64,000 bases of DNA. Origin: Flavobacteriaceae bacterium (GTDB taxonomy: Bacteria > Bacteroidota > Bacteroidia > Flavobacteriales > Weeksellaceae). Below are positions 33,631-48,261 of the stretch, in pieces. The translations under genes were made by a program, and so were the position numbers. The number at the start of each line of letters is the position of its first letter. Position 1 is the first letter of the stretch. The stretch covers positions 182,273-246,272 of the forward strand of contig PTET01000003.1 of assembly GCA_004359435.1 (NCBI GenBank), given 5' to 3'. The notes under the pieces were generated by a model. The model ran no database searches. It saw only the letters and a program-made list of their open reading frames with translations, and was not told where the DNA came from.

Positions 33631-33680
33631 AAAAAGCCCTCAAAAATTTTCACAAATGAAAATTTTTGAGGGCTTTTTTG
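33631..33680. terminator. Strong bidirectional terminator
   Basis: Perfect 20 bp stem AAAAAGCCCTCAAAAATTTT with an 8-base loop (33651-33658) and its complement at 33659-33678. A and T runs on both sides let it serve the SRPBCC gene (+) and the lipoprotein gene (-). Confidence 0.93.
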
Positions 33681-33723
33681 TATTTATATCACCATAGAGA
33701 AACTTGCTCTAGTGAGGAAAAAG

Positions 33724-34041
33724 TTACTTCATCAAGAAAAAACCTCTACTTTTTAACCACAAAGAATCATTTGATTTATCGATATAATTCATTAGTAATT
33801 CTTTATCGTCATTTAACTCTTTTTCGATATAAAGTGAATCTTCTCCAAAAAACTTATAAGAATGTTTGTAGGTCTCTAATACAAAAACTAGTCTATAGTT
33901 TTCAAATTTATACTTCTTTTTTGATTTTATATAACCGAATTCTGATCGTTTAATAGGCGAAAACTTCACAAAATCATTTTCACACGATACATTAATAAGG
34001 CTAATACCCAAACAGAATATGATTTTTTTAAAATAATTCAT
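33724..34041 (-). CDS. Small putative lipoprotein, unknown function
   Basis: A 105-residue protein beginning MNYFKKIIFCLGISLINVSCENDF, a lipoprotein-type signal with Cys20 as the likely acylated residue. The rest (KKKYKFENYRLVFVLETYKH) is rich in Lys, Tyr and Phe and has no recognisable domain. Base use is more AT-rich than neighbours. It stands alone between the bidirectional terminator and the rRNA operon terminator. Real but unassigned. Confidence 0.6.
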   Translation of the reverse strand: MNYFKKIIFCLGISLINVSCENDFVKFSPIKRSEFGYIKSKKKYKFENYRLVFVLETYKHSYKFFGEDSLYIEKELNDDKELLMNYIDKSNDSLWLKSRGFFLMK

Positions 34042-34136
34042 TTTATATCTATAGGTACTCTAACAGTCAAATTCAAGATTTTACTTAGGCTTAAAATAAA
34101 ATCACCATAAAGATATAGAAAACATAGGCATAAAAA

Positions 34137-34157
34137 AAGCCCAACGAAGTTGGGCTT
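34137..34157 (-). terminator. rRNA operon terminator
   Basis: Stem AAGCCCAAC / GTTGGGCTT with a GAA loop (TTC on the transcript), followed on the minus strand by T7. It lies just past the 5S gene. Confidence 0.93.
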
Positions 34158-34161
34158 AAAA

Positions 34162-34271
<110 letters not shown>

Positions 34272-34358
34272 AGGTTTCACAGAGATTCTGTGTATTAGTT
34301 AACATAAGAAAAAAAAGAAGTAAAATTAAAAGGCAATCAATCATTTCAAGCGTGTGAT

Positions 34359-37123
<2,765 letters not shown>

Positions 37124-37197
37124 TCACACGCTCTTGTGATTAATTATTTTTAACTTTATTTCTTTCTTCTTATGTCAATGATCTTTTCATTAATTAA

Positions 37198-37223
37198 CAA
37201 TTGATAATTCACAATTGATAATT
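37198..37223. repeat. Short repeat CAATTGATAATT in the tRNA-Ala/23S spacer
   Basis: CAATTGATAATT occurs at 37198-37209 and 37212-37223, and again in the tRNA-Ile/tRNA-Ala spacer at 37322-37333. The unit is nearly self-complementary. No function can be assigned. Confidence 0.7.
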
Positions 37224-37229
37224 AATTCG

Positions 37230-37303
37230 TGGAGAATATCGGAGTCGAACCGATGACCTCCTGCGTGCAAGGCAGGCGCTCTAGCCAGCTGAGCTAATCC
37301 CCC
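37230..37303 (-). tRNA. tRNA-Ala (anticodon TGC)
   Basis: Minus-strand cloverleaf starting GGGGGATTAGCTCAG. Anticodon arm CTGCCTTGCACGCAG gives UGC. T arm ATCGGTTCGACTCCGAT. CCA is not encoded. Confidence 0.97.
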
Positions 37304-37425
37304 GTTTGAATGGATATTTATCAATTGATAATTGATAACTATTTCTCAATTGAGCTCTTAACCACTTCTAGAATTTCCTATATCCTTATATCCCTCTCCC
37401 TTCTCTCCTTCCCTCAAATAATTTG

Positions 37426-37499
37426 TAGTCTCAGGCAGACTCGAACTGCCGACCTCTACATTATCAGTGTAGCGCTCTAACCAGCTGAGCTATGAGACT
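37426..37499 (-). tRNA. tRNA-Ile (anticodon GAT)
   Basis: Minus-strand cloverleaf starting AGTCTCATAGCTCAG. Anticodon arm CTACACTGATAATGTAG gives GAU. T arm GGCAGTTCGAGTCTGCC. Acceptor stem AGTCTCA / TGAGACT; CCA is not encoded. Confidence 0.97.
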
Positions 37500-37610
37500 C
37501 TCCCTACTTTCAAACGTTAGGTTTGGGTATATATTTTATTAAATTTAAGAATAAAAAACAAAAACGCAAGCCAAAGTCAATCCCTTCAAAAAGTTTTGGA
37601 CTCTTCTCTA

Positions 37611-39130
<1,520 letters not shown>

Positions 39131-39288
39131 TTTTCTTTAAAAGTACATCTCTGCACTTCCTTAACTAACTTCGAGCCCATCCCCCTCTCCAGAATTAACT
39201 CTTTCTTGGTTTTTGTTTTTCTTCTTAAATCTTATGTAAATGATCTCTTCTTTCCTAATCTCAATCCGCTTCCGGATCTTTCGGACTG

Positions 39289-39318
39289 CAAATATAGACA
39301 CTCTTTTTATTCTGACAA
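39289..39318 (-). promoter_or_regulatory. rRNA operon promoter
   Basis: Minus-strand TATATTTG at 39296-39289 with TTG at 39318-39316 and a 19-base spacer. The leader to mature 16S is about 150 bases. Confidence 0.85.
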
Positions 39319-39369
39319 AAATTATTTGAAAGAAAAATATCTGAATTGGCTTGGAATATTTTCAACCTG

Positions 39370-41091
39370 CTAATATTCTAGCAATTGCATTTTCAAATCT
39401 TCTAATTTCTTTTGAGATTTTTCTAGAAGTTTAGGATAATCGGCCATTTTACTCATAGGAAGATGGCTGGATGTATAGAATTTAATCTTAGGTTCTGTTC
39501 CCGATGGACGAAGGGCAATCTTTAATCCTTTAACCGTATAAAAAATGAGAACATCAGACTTAGGAACCTCTAATTTAGTCTGAATTTTAGAGAAATAATC
39601 CCAAGAAGTAGAATGTAAATAGTCGTCAACAGAAATAATTTTCTCACCTGCAAACTCTTTTGGAGGGGTAGATCTAAACTTTTGCATAAGGGATGCAATT
39701 TCTTTCTGACCAGAAACCCCTTCTTTGGTAAGGGAAATTAAATCTTCTCTGTACAAACCAGATCGGGTATAAATTTCCAACAGTTTTTGGTAAAAACTAC
39801 TGCCTTTGGCTTTGAGCTCCTGGCAGGCCAAAACCACCAACAAAGCAGAAGTTAGCGCATCTTTGTCTCGAACAAAATCTCCCACCATAAAACCATAACT
39901 TTCTTCTCCTCCACAAACAAAAGTTTGATCTGAAAAATCTTCTATCATTTTGGCGATCCATTTAAATCCGGTTAATCCAACCTTACACTGCACTCCATAA
40001 TGGTTGGCGATGGAAATGATAAGGTCAGAACTCACAATGGTAGAACCAACAAAATCTGTTGGCTTTAAAAGCCCTTGTTCTTTTCTTTTCTCAAGTAAAA
40101 AATCCACAAGTACCGCATTGGTTTGGTTTCCATTTAAAAGCTGCCAATTTCCAGTCAAATCTTTTACCCCAATCCCTAAACGATCGGCATCAGGATCGGT
40201 ACCAAAAAGCACATCGGCATCAATTTCTTTAGCAAGCTCCAAAGCCTTTTCTAAGGCCTCTGGCTCTTCTGGGTTGGGAGACTTTACTGTTGGAAAATCT
40301 CCGCTGGGGACAGCTTGTGACTCCACCAAATGAACATCATCAAACCCTGCTTGTTTTAAAAGTTTGGGCAAAAGATGCACAGAAGTACCATGGATAGGGG
40401 TAAAAACAATTTTGGTTTTTCCAGCAATTGAATCTTCAATCCCACAAGCCTTTAAACTTTGTTGGATGAATTTTTGGTCGATTTCTTCTCCAATGGTTTC
40501 GATCAAAGTTGAGTTTGCCTCAAAGCGAATTTGCTCAAAAGAGGTTTTTTGAATTTCGGAAATGATTTGAGAATCTTCTGGCGGCACAATCTGAGCACCC
40601 GAAGAAAAATAGACTTTATATCCGTTGTAAATAGGAGGATTATGAGAAGCCGTAAGCACAATTCCAGCCTGGCAACCAAGTTCTCTAACGGCAAAAGACA
40701 AAAGCGGGGTTGGGCGAAAATCCTCAAACAAGAAAACCCGAATTCCATTGGCAGAAAAAATCTCGGCCACAGCCCTGGCAAAAGCTTTGCTATTATGTCT
40801 TACATCATATCCAATGGCAATTTTAATCTCACCAGAAAAAGTATTTTTCAGATATTGGCTCAAACCTTGGGTGGCTCTACCCAGAGTATAGACATTAATT
40901 CTATTGGTGCCTACTCCCATTTTCCCACGTATTCCTCCGGTTCCAAATTCTAAGTCTTTGTAAAAAGAATCTTCTAAATTGGAAGGATCTCCAGCGATCA
41001 ATGCATTAACTTCTTCTTTGGTTTGAACATCAAAAACAGATGAGTTCAGCCAATCTTGCGCTCTTTCTATTGGGGTTTGCGTAGCATTCAT
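39370..41091 (-). CDS. Phosphoglucomutase/phosphomannomutase
   Basis: Alpha-D-phosphohexomutase converting hexose 1- and 6-phosphates, supplying sugar nucleotides. The 573 residues from an ATG at 41091 (MNATQTPIERAQDWLNS) include the phosphoserine loop GIVLTASHNPPIYNGYKVYF, the metal loop GTDPDADRLGI, the sugar loop GGEESYGFM and the phosphate-binding ALRPSGTEPKIKFY. The frame continues upstream to 41163 inside the glycosyltransferase gene, which is not coding for this protein. It ends the DUF4199-glycosyltransferase-mutase operon. Glucose versus mannose preference cannot be read from the sequence. Confidence 0.93.
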   Translation of the reverse strand: MNATQTPIERAQDWLNSSVFDVQTKEEVNALIAGDPSNLEDSFYKDLEFGTGGIRGKMGVGTNRINVYTLGRATQGLSQYLKNTFSGEIKIAIGYDVRHNSKAFARAVAEIFSANGIRVFLFEDFRPTPLLSFAVRELGCQAGIVLTASHNPPIYNGYKVYFSSGAQIVPPEDSQIISEIQKTSFEQIRFEANSTLIETIGEEIDQKFIQQSLKACGIEDSIAGKTKIVFTPIHGTSVHLLPKLLKQAGFDDVHLVESQAVPSGDFPTVKSPNPEEPEALEKALELAKEIDADVLFGTDPDADRLGIGVKDLTGNWQLLNGNQTNAVLVDFLLEKRKEQGLLKPTDFVGSTIVSSDLIISIANHYGVQCKVGLTGFKWIAKMIEDFSDQTFVCGGEESYGFMVGDFVRDKDALTSALLVVLACQELKAKGSSFYQKLLEIYTRSGLYREDLISLTKEGVSGQKEIASLMQKFRSTPPKEFAGEKIISVDDYLHSTSWDYFSKIQTKLEVPKSDVLIFYTVKGLKIALRPSGTEPKIKFYTSSHLPMSKMADYPKLLEKSQKKLEDLKMQLLEY

Positions 41092-41107
41092 TGTAAATTT
41101 TATTGAA

Positions 41108-42052
41108 TCAAATGGTTTCTTTAACCAGGTAAGACTTAGTATTTGGATTTTGACGAATGACAATTTCTCCTAAAAATCCCGCTAAAAAAAGCTGAGTTCC
41201 TAGTATCATCGACACCAAAGAGAGGTAAAAAAAAGGGTTGTCTGTCACTAGTTTTTGTTCTACTCCAATGTAAACAGCATAAAGTTTAGAGACGCCCAAC
41301 ACAAAAGCCGACAAAAAACCCAGCGCGAAGATAAGTGTGCCTAATGCCCCAAAAAAATGCATAGGCTTGGCTCCGAATCTTGAGACAAAAATTAGCGTAA
41401 GTAAATCTAGAAAACCATTGATAAAGCGGTTTGTACCAAATTTTGATTTCCCATACTGACGAGCGGTGTGTTTTACTTTTTTTTCTTGGATTTTTTTGTA
41501 CCCCATTTTGCTGGCCAAAACCGGTATGTAGCGATGCATGTCGCTATGAAGTTTTAAATCTTTGGCCAGAGAAATCTTCATGACTTTCAGACCACAATTA
41601 AAATCGTGCAAATCTAACCCCGAAGCCCTTCTAGCTACCGAGTTAAACAGTTTGGAAGGAATGTTTTTGGTAAAAACAGGATCTTTTCTTTGCTGTTTCC
41701 ATCCAGAGAGAAGATCCAAATCTTCTTCTTTTATTTTATTTAGCATCGCGGGAATCTCCTCTGGAAAATCTTGAAGATCCGCATCTAAAGTAACCACATA
41801 ATTTCCGCTGGCAAGAGAAAATCCTTCGGAAAGGGCTGCAGATTTTCCAAAATTTTGAGCAAATCTAACCGCAGTAATTTGTGGATACTTACTTTTTAAA
41901 TCTTTGATTACTTCCCATGAATTATCATGGCTCCCATCATCAATAAAAATAACCTTGAAAGTATACAAAGACAAACTCTGATGGATTCTTTCCATGAGTT
42001 CAGGCAGAGATTCCGCCTCATTGTATAGAGGAATAACAAGAGAAACTTCCAT
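41108..42052 (-). CDS. Family 2 glycosyltransferase, dolichyl-phosphate-sugar-synthase-like
   Basis: A 314-residue GT2 enzyme with an N-terminal GT-A domain (LVIPLYNEAESLPELMERI, FIDDGSHDNSWEVI, VTLDADLQDFPEEIP with the DxD) and two C-terminal TM helices (FGALGTLIFALGFLSAFVLG and FYLSLVSMILGTQLFLAGFL). This is the GtrB/DPM1 layout that loads a sugar onto a polyprenyl-phosphate carrier at the inner membrane. A DUF2723-type transferase in this window could use such a donor, but that link is inference. Its start overlaps the end of the DUF4199 gene. Confidence 0.9.
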   Translation of the reverse strand: MEVSLVIPLYNEAESLPELMERIHQSLSLYTFKVIFIDDGSHDNSWEVIKDLKSKYPQITAVRFAQNFGKSAALSEGFSLASGNYVVTLDADLQDFPEEIPAMLNKIKEEDLDLLSGWKQQRKDPVFTKNIPSKLFNSVARRASGLDLHDFNCGLKVMKISLAKDLKLHSDMHRYIPVLASKMGYKKIQEKKVKHTARQYGKSKFGTNRFINGFLDLLTLIFVSRFGAKPMHFFGALGTLIFALGFLSAFVLGVSKLYAVYIGVEQKLVTDNPFFYLSLVSMILGTQLFLAGFLGEIVIRQNPNTKSYLVKETI

Positions 42053-42603
42053 TATTTTTTTCTAAAAAACATTGAAAGCACAAGAGAAATCATCAAATAA
42101 AAAAGCACGATAAAGGGATAAAACATCACCCAAATGTTTTTGGCAGAAAAATATTTCTCCGCAAGCACTTCTTTGCTATTAAAATAGGCTAGTTTTTCCT
42201 TTTTTTCTATGGGATCTTGTAAATTCTCTAAACTTTGAATTTGTACTTGTCGTTTTTGTTCCATAAAAATCTCAGCCGCTTGAGCGTCCCAAAAATTAAG
42301 GTAAATCCATATAAACAACATGGAAAAAAAACTTGCAAAAACAAAGATAAAAAGACACGACCTGAGGGTTTGGATAAAATCTCCATTTACCTGCTCTCCT
42401 TTTTTATACTGAACCCAAAGCACATAATAGGTATACACAAATGGGATTATAAAGAAATTACCAGCAATACTGGCATAGTAATATTGGTAGGGTGAAAAAT
42501 CAAAATACCGATTTGTGGTAAACAAAAACGTAAAGGCCAAAAAAAGAATCACCGTAAAGCTCATCAAAACGAGCATAGGCTTAAAGTCTTGTTTCAATTG
42601 CAT
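42052..42603 (-). CDS. DUF4199 membrane protein
   Basis: A 183-residue protein with four TM helices (PMLVLMSFTVILFLAFTFLF, YASIAGNFFIIPFVYTYYVL, SCLFIFVFASFFSMLFIWIY, IWVMFYPFIVLFYLMISLVL), fitting the Bacteroidota DUF4199 family. Function unknown. The gene is regularly found next to a GT2 glycosyltransferase in this phylum, and here the two overlap by one base. It heads the operon, opposite the SRP RNA gene. Confidence 0.82.
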   Translation of the reverse strand: MQLKQDFKPMLVLMSFTVILFLAFTFLFTTNRYFDFSPYQYYYASIAGNFFIIPFVYTYYVLWVQYKKGEQVNGDFIQTLRSCLFIFVFASFFSMLFIWIYLNFWDAQAAEIFMEQKRQVQIQSLENLQDPIEKKEKLAYFNSKEVLAEKYFSAKNIWVMFYPFIVLFYLMISLVLSMFFRKK

Positions 42604-42619
42604 ATTCTCTAACTAAAGG

Positions 42620-42651
42620 TTGCAAGATACAGATTAATTTTCATAAATTTG
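42620..42651 (+). promoter_or_regulatory. SRP RNA promoter
   Basis: TTG at 42620-42622, 21-base spacer, TAAATTTG at 42644-42651; the RNA begins about 5 bases later. Confidence 0.85.
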
Positions 42652-42655
42652 CAAC

Positions 42656-42757
42656 TGGCAAGTCCTGCACAACGTGCTCCTGTCGAATCCCCCAGGGTGG
42701 GAACGCAGCAAGGGTAGATGGTTGAGCTGTGTGATGCAGGTAGCTTGCCTTTTTTTC
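42656..42757 (+). ncRNA. ffs: Signal recognition particle RNA, bacterial small type
   Basis: The RNA scaffold of SRP, partner of Ffh (encoded at 49.8 kb). The conserved tip is visible: CGAATCCCCCAGGGTGGGAA, followed by CGCAGCAAGGGTAGATGG. The ends GGCAAGTCCTGCA and TGCAGGTAGCTTGCC form the long closing stem, and a T7 run ends the transcript at about 42750-42757. Length is about 95 nt, the 4.5S-like form. Confidence 0.93.
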
Positions 42758-42882
42758 TCTCTTTTTATTTACACTTTCTTTTTTCTTTCTTTGATTCTCC
42801 AAAAATTTGTACCAATAATTATTGGTTATCAATTGCCCTTTGCTGCCACATTTTTTTTAACTTTACGGCTTTATAATTTTAA

Positions 42883-44508
<1,626 letters not shown>

Positions 44509-44515
44509 GCCCGAA

Positions 44516-46309
44516 ATGCGAGAACTAAACTCACCCAAAAAAAACGATTACAATCAGCTGATCTCTATTTTCATCATGAGCGTCTTGATGTTTGCTTACA
44601 TCAGCTACAGCAGTAAAGTACAGAAAGAAAAATTAGCCAAAGAGCAGTTGGAAATTAAAAACAAGCCTACTTCTAAGGACTCAAATTCTGAAACAGGACT
44701 TGTAAAACCTACCCAAGTAGCGCAAGTTAGTAATGCCCCACAAGGAAAAATCCAAACAGAGGTACTTTCTAATCAAGAACTTCGAATTGAAATCTCAAGT
44801 CAAGGCGCACAAGTAAGTAAAGTTGAGATGCTAAAACACCAAGCTTACAACAATGAAACAAAAAAAAGAGAACCACTTTTTTTAATCAAAGAAAACAACA
44901 GCCAATTTGGGCTTCAAATACCTACTGCAACCGGAGTGGTTCAAACCCAACTGCTGAACTTTACACCTTCTAAACAGGGAAATTCTATTGTATTTTCTGC
45001 ACCGGTTGGAAATGGAGTTTTGCAATACATCTACACTCTTTTAGAAGACAACACCCTTGATTTTAAAATCAAATCTAGCGGACTGAAACTTCCAAATTCT
45101 GTAAACATCGACTGGAAAATGGATGCATTTGCTCTTGAAAAAGGAAGAAGACAAGAAACTCAATTTACAGAAATGTATTTTAGTTTCGACAAAAATGAAG
45201 ATGTAGACGATGAAACTTCTGATTTTGAAGAAAACGAGAAATCTCTGGATTGGATCGCTTTCAAACAGCAATTTTTCGCCTCTATTCTTTCGAGCAAAAA
45301 AGGATTTGAAAAAACCAGTGGAAGTGTAAAAAACATAGAGGAAGGAAAACACATCAAAAACTTTGATTTCAAAGGCTCCATTGCAACTAGTGCAGGAGAA
45401 CTTAACGAAGATTTGGCATGGAACTTCACACCATTAGATTTAGATATTTTAAAGGGTTTAGGTAATAAATTTGATGAGATTATTCCCTTTGGATGGTCTT
45501 TTATTGGCGGGATGAACAAATACTTTTTTATCAAAATCTTTAAATTTTTGCATGATAATTTCTCCATGAGTTACGGGATCATCATCATGTGGATGACCAT
45601 TGTGATAAAAATTATTCTTTCACCCATCATGTACAAACAGCACAAACAAGGGGCCATGATGCGAGTTTTGAAGCCAGAAATTGATGAGATTAACCTTAAA
45701 TATAAAGATGACGCCTTAAAAAAACAACAAGCCACCATGGATTTGTATTCAAAGGCAGGGGCCAGTCCTTTTTCGGGATGTTTACCAGCACTGCTTCAGA
45801 TCCCGATCTTTTATGCTTTATTCCAGTTTTTCCCGAACATTATCGACCTTAGAGGAAAGAGCTTTTTACACGCCGATGATTTAACTTCTTATGATTCAAT
45901 CGCGCAGCTGCCCTTTGATGTTCCTATGTATGGCTCACATGTAAGTTTGTTTGCCATTTTGTATTGTGTTTTTCTTTTGATCTATACCAAAATGACTTCT
46001 AACAACATCTCTCAGCCTACCCAAGAGGGAATGCCAGACATGAAGTTTATGATGTACCTAATGCCCGTATTTTTCGTTTTGTTTTTAAACAGCTATGCCT
46101 CTGGACTTTCTTGGTACTATTTGGTTTCGAATATTCTGAACATTGGAATTGTACTGGTAATTAAACACTTCTTGATTGATGAAGAAAAAATTCATCAACT
46201 GGTGCAAACCAACAAAGCCAAACCAAAAAAAGAAAGCAAGTTTGGATCTAAGTTCAACGAAATTCTAAAACAAGCCCAAGAGCAGCAAGAACTTAAAAAC
46301 AAAAAATAA
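44516..46309 (+). CDS. yidC: Membrane protein insertase YidC
   Basis: Inserts and folds inner-membrane proteins. The 597 residues show an N-terminal TM anchor (QLISIFIMSVLMFAYISYSS), a large periplasmic domain (about 60-345) and the conserved insertase core with five TM helices (YGIIIMWMTIVIKIILSPIM, CLPALLQIPIFYALFQFFPN, LMPVFFVLFLNSYASGLSWY). A basic C-terminal tail (KAKPKKESKFGSKF) probably contacts the ribosome. It is cotranscribed with pyrG. Confidence 0.96.
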   Translation: MRELNSPKKNDYNQLISIFIMSVLMFAYISYSSKVQKEKLAKEQLEIKNKPTSKDSNSETGLVKPTQVAQVSNAPQGKIQTEVLSNQELRIEISSQGAQVSKVEMLKHQAYNNETKKREPLFLIKENNSQFGLQIPTATGVVQTQLLNFTPSKQGNSIVFSAPVGNGVLQYIYTLLEDNTLDFKIKSSGLKLPNSVNIDWKMDAFALEKGRRQETQFTEMYFSFDKNEDVDDETSDFEENEKSLDWIAFKQQFFASILSSKKGFEKTSGSVKNIEEGKHIKNFDFKGSIATSAGELNEDLAWNFTPLDLDILKGLGNKFDEIIPFGWSFIGGMNKYFFIKIFKFLHDNFSMSYGIIIMWMTIVIKIILSPIMYKQHKQGAMMRVLKPEIDEINLKYKDDALKKQQATMDLYSKAGASPFSGCLPALLQIPIFYALFQFFPNIIDLRGKSFLHADDLTSYDSIAQLPFDVPMYGSHVSLFAILYCVFLLIYTKMTSNNISQPTQEGMPDMKFMMYLMPVFFVLFLNSYASGLSWYYLVSNILNIGIVLVIKHFLIDEEKIHQLVQTNKAKPKKESKFGSKFNEILKQAQEQQELKNKK

Positions 46310-46347
46310 ACTTCATAGTTAGTTCGAGCTCAATTTTCAAAAAAAAA

Positions 46348-46363
46348 CATGACGTATGTCATG
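46348..46363. promoter_or_regulatory. Palindrome CATGAC-GTAT-GTCATG, possible operator
   Basis: A 6-base perfect inverted repeat with a 4-base centre, 64 bases ahead of the barrel gene at 46427. The core TGAC-N4-GTCA resembles sites of some CRP/FNR-family regulators. It has no T run, so it is not a terminator. Function inferred. Confidence 0.4.
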
Positions 46364-46426
46364 AAATTAAATGGCTTGTTTTGATGAATTTTAGATACTT
46401 TTAACAAAGTGATAAACTTTCATTAT

Positions 46427-47248
46427 ATGAAAAAGTACCAACTGAGTCTAATGCTCGCACTTCTGGTGAATTTCTGTTTTGCACAAACAGAAAAAGGAAA
46501 ATTTATGATAGAATTGGGCTTACCGGTGAGTCTTAACAACACCAACAACACCTATAGCAACGAAAGCACCAAAAAATATGAAGAATTGGGGGCTACCGCT
46601 GATTATTACGAAGGTTTTGCAGGCAACACAAAGTCCAAAGGAATTTTAAAACCTGGTATAGGGTATTTTGTGATTGATAATTTGGCTTTGGGTTTTAATG
46701 TAGATTTAAGCAGTTCAAACTATGCCATAAAACTATATGGATATTCTGGAGATGATGACACAGAGTATGAGCAAAATAGTACTGAAGAAAATAACTTATC
46801 AACATTTCCATACGATGAATTAAGTCCTAGAAATTACCAAAAAGCAAGTGCCAATTTTAAATTCAACCCATTTGTTAGGTATTATATAGGAGAAGGGAAA
46901 CTCAAACCCTTTGTTCAAATAGACGCAACGGTTGGTAGCTCTTATACATTCGAAGATCAAGGAGGGGCTAGAGAATTAGTTCCAAATGAGGACGGAACTT
47001 ATGACATTTCAAATTATGTTTACTTAAAATCTTTGTCGGCACAAGAGAAATCCAAGCCCTATAGACTTTTCTACTATGGAGCCATGGGTGGGGCAGCATA
47101 CTTTGTCAACGACAATTTATCTGTGAATCTAGCTGCCAGATACTTTAATGAGACAAACTGGATGTACACGGATTATCTAAACCCGCAGAAAGATCGCTTT
47201 GTAACCTCTGGATTTACACTATTTACCAGTGTTACCTTGTATTTATAA
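46427..47248 (+). CDS. Outer-membrane beta-barrel protein
   Basis: A 273-residue exported barrel. The ATG at 46427 gives the signal peptide KYQLSLMLALLVNFCFAQ; the upstream in-frame ATG is rejected because it falls between a promoter-like site and this start. The mature opening TEKGKFMIELGLPVS matches that of the barrels at 28.8 and 29.5 kb. Strands such as GIGYFVIDNLALGFNVDLSS and AYFVNDNLSVNLAARYF follow. It ends LFTSVTLYL. Function unknown; a pair with the next gene (6-base gap). Confidence 0.78.
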   Translation: MKKYQLSLMLALLVNFCFAQTEKGKFMIELGLPVSLNNTNNTYSNESTKKYEELGATADYYEGFAGNTKSKGILKPGIGYFVIDNLALGFNVDLSSSNYAIKLYGYSGDDDTEYEQNSTEENNLSTFPYDELSPRNYQKASANFKFNPFVRYYIGEGKLKPFVQIDATVGSSYTFEDQGGARELVPNEDGTYDISNYVYLKSLSAQEKSKPYRLFYYGAMGGAAYFVNDNLSVNLAARYFNETNWMYTDYLNPQKDRFVTSGFTLFTSVTLYL

Positions 47249-47254
47249 TACCCG

Positions 47255-47962
47255 ATGAAGATGAGATACATATTATTAGTATGCATGGTGTTTTTAAGTG
47301 TAAAAACCCAAGCACAGCTGCAAAAAGGAAGCATTTACATTGGACTTGGGAGTGGAATTGACGCCACCTCTAGCCAAACGGTAAAAACTTTTGAAAATGG
47401 AGACCCTGATGAAAAAATTAGCGAAACCTTCGCCTACAGGGTTGAACCTAACGTTAGTTATATTTTGGCAGACCGCATACAAGTAGGGGCAAGACTTAGA
47501 TATTATAACAAAAGTGAGAAATACACATCTTTTGATACCTACGAAAAAATCGAAGGAGGAATACCTAGAATTACGAAAGCTGAGCTAAAAAACGAAGGTT
47601 CGGTATCAGAATGGTCAGCCATTGTTTTTGGTAGATATTTTGTCCCAATCAGAGGAGTGAAACCCAGCAACATGCCTTTTGCTGAACTTAGAGCAGGAAT
47701 TGCCAATGCCAACATCAACCTTAACCGCTATGGCGCTCCCTACCCTGATTACACAACCGATTTTGTATGGGAAAGAGACGAAACCTACTTTACCGCTGGA
47801 GCAAGTATTGGGGTTGCTTTTGTGGTAACAAAAAATGTACTTGTAGATACTTCCATCGGGATGGATATGCAATCGGGTAGTTTTGTAAACATCAACGACA
47901 AAGAAACAGACAGAACCGCAACCAACCTAAACATTGGGCTTGGCGTGCATTTAAAATTATAA
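47255..47962 (+). CDS. Outer-membrane beta-barrel protein
   Basis: A 235-residue exported barrel with signal peptide KMRYILLVCMVFLSVKTQAQ and mature opening LQKGSIYIGLGSGID, the shared motif. Strands include RVEPNVSYILADRIQVGARLRYYN and AGASIGVAFVVTKNVLVDTSIGM, ending GLGVHLKL. It is related to its neighbour in layout but not closely in sequence. It precedes the truncated SRPBCC gene by 5 bases. Confidence 0.78.
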   Translation: MKMRYILLVCMVFLSVKTQAQLQKGSIYIGLGSGIDATSSQTVKTFENGDPDEKISETFAYRVEPNVSYILADRIQVGARLRYYNKSEKYTSFDTYEKIEGGIPRITKAELKNEGSVSEWSAIVFGRYFVPIRGVKPSNMPFAELRAGIANANINLNRYGAPYPDYTTDFVWERDETYFTAGASIGVAFVVTKNVLVDTSIGMDMQSGSFVNINDKETDRTATNLNIGLGVHLKL

Positions 47963-47967
47963 GTAGT

Positions 47968-48205
47968 ATGAAATTCATCAAAAACACTTTGCTATTTTTA
48001 CTTGTAGCTATTGCTATAGTATACATTGCCTCCTATTTTTTCCCAACACAGGCCAAATTAGAACAATCTACCACCATCAACGCCAGCAGAACCCAAGTCT
48101 TTGAATACTTAAGGCTCTTTGAAAATCAGTCCAAATTCAACCACTGGATGATGATAGACCCTGAAATGAAAACCGAAATCATAGGCTTTGACGGAAACAA
48201 AAATA
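47968..48205 (+). pseudogene. SRPBCC (polyketide cyclase-like) protein, C-terminal half missing
   Basis: The ATG at 47968 opens one TM anchor (NTLLFLLVAIAIVYIASYFF) and the first part of an SRPBCC domain (AKLEQSTTINASRTQVFEYLRLFENQSKFNHWM). Family members have about 160-180 residues; this one is recognisable to about residue 79 (EIIGFDGN). It then runs in frame through the mqo promoter and into mqo, giving a 591-codon open frame from 47968 to 49743 that should not be read as a single fused enzyme. Ligand unknown. Confidence 0.8.
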
Positions 48206-48221
48206 AGGTAAAGTATATTTG
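48188..48221 (+). promoter_or_regulatory. mqo promoter
   Basis: TATATTTG at 48214-48221, with TTG at 48188-48190 and a 23-base spacer. The TTG lies on the SRPBCC side of the join, so only the -7 element is surely native. Confidence 0.65.
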
Positions 48222-48261
48222 CAAAAAAATATCCATATTTCTATTTATACTTTTAACAAGG

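Noticed and set aside
37195-37335. CRISPR-like or phage attachment repeat in the rRNA spacers
   Set aside because: Only three copies of a 12-base AT-rich unit, with no regular spacers, integrase or duplicated tRNA end.
41092-41163. N-terminal extension of the phosphohexomutase
   Set aside because: It lies within the glycosyltransferase coding sequence; the family starts at the ATG at 41091.
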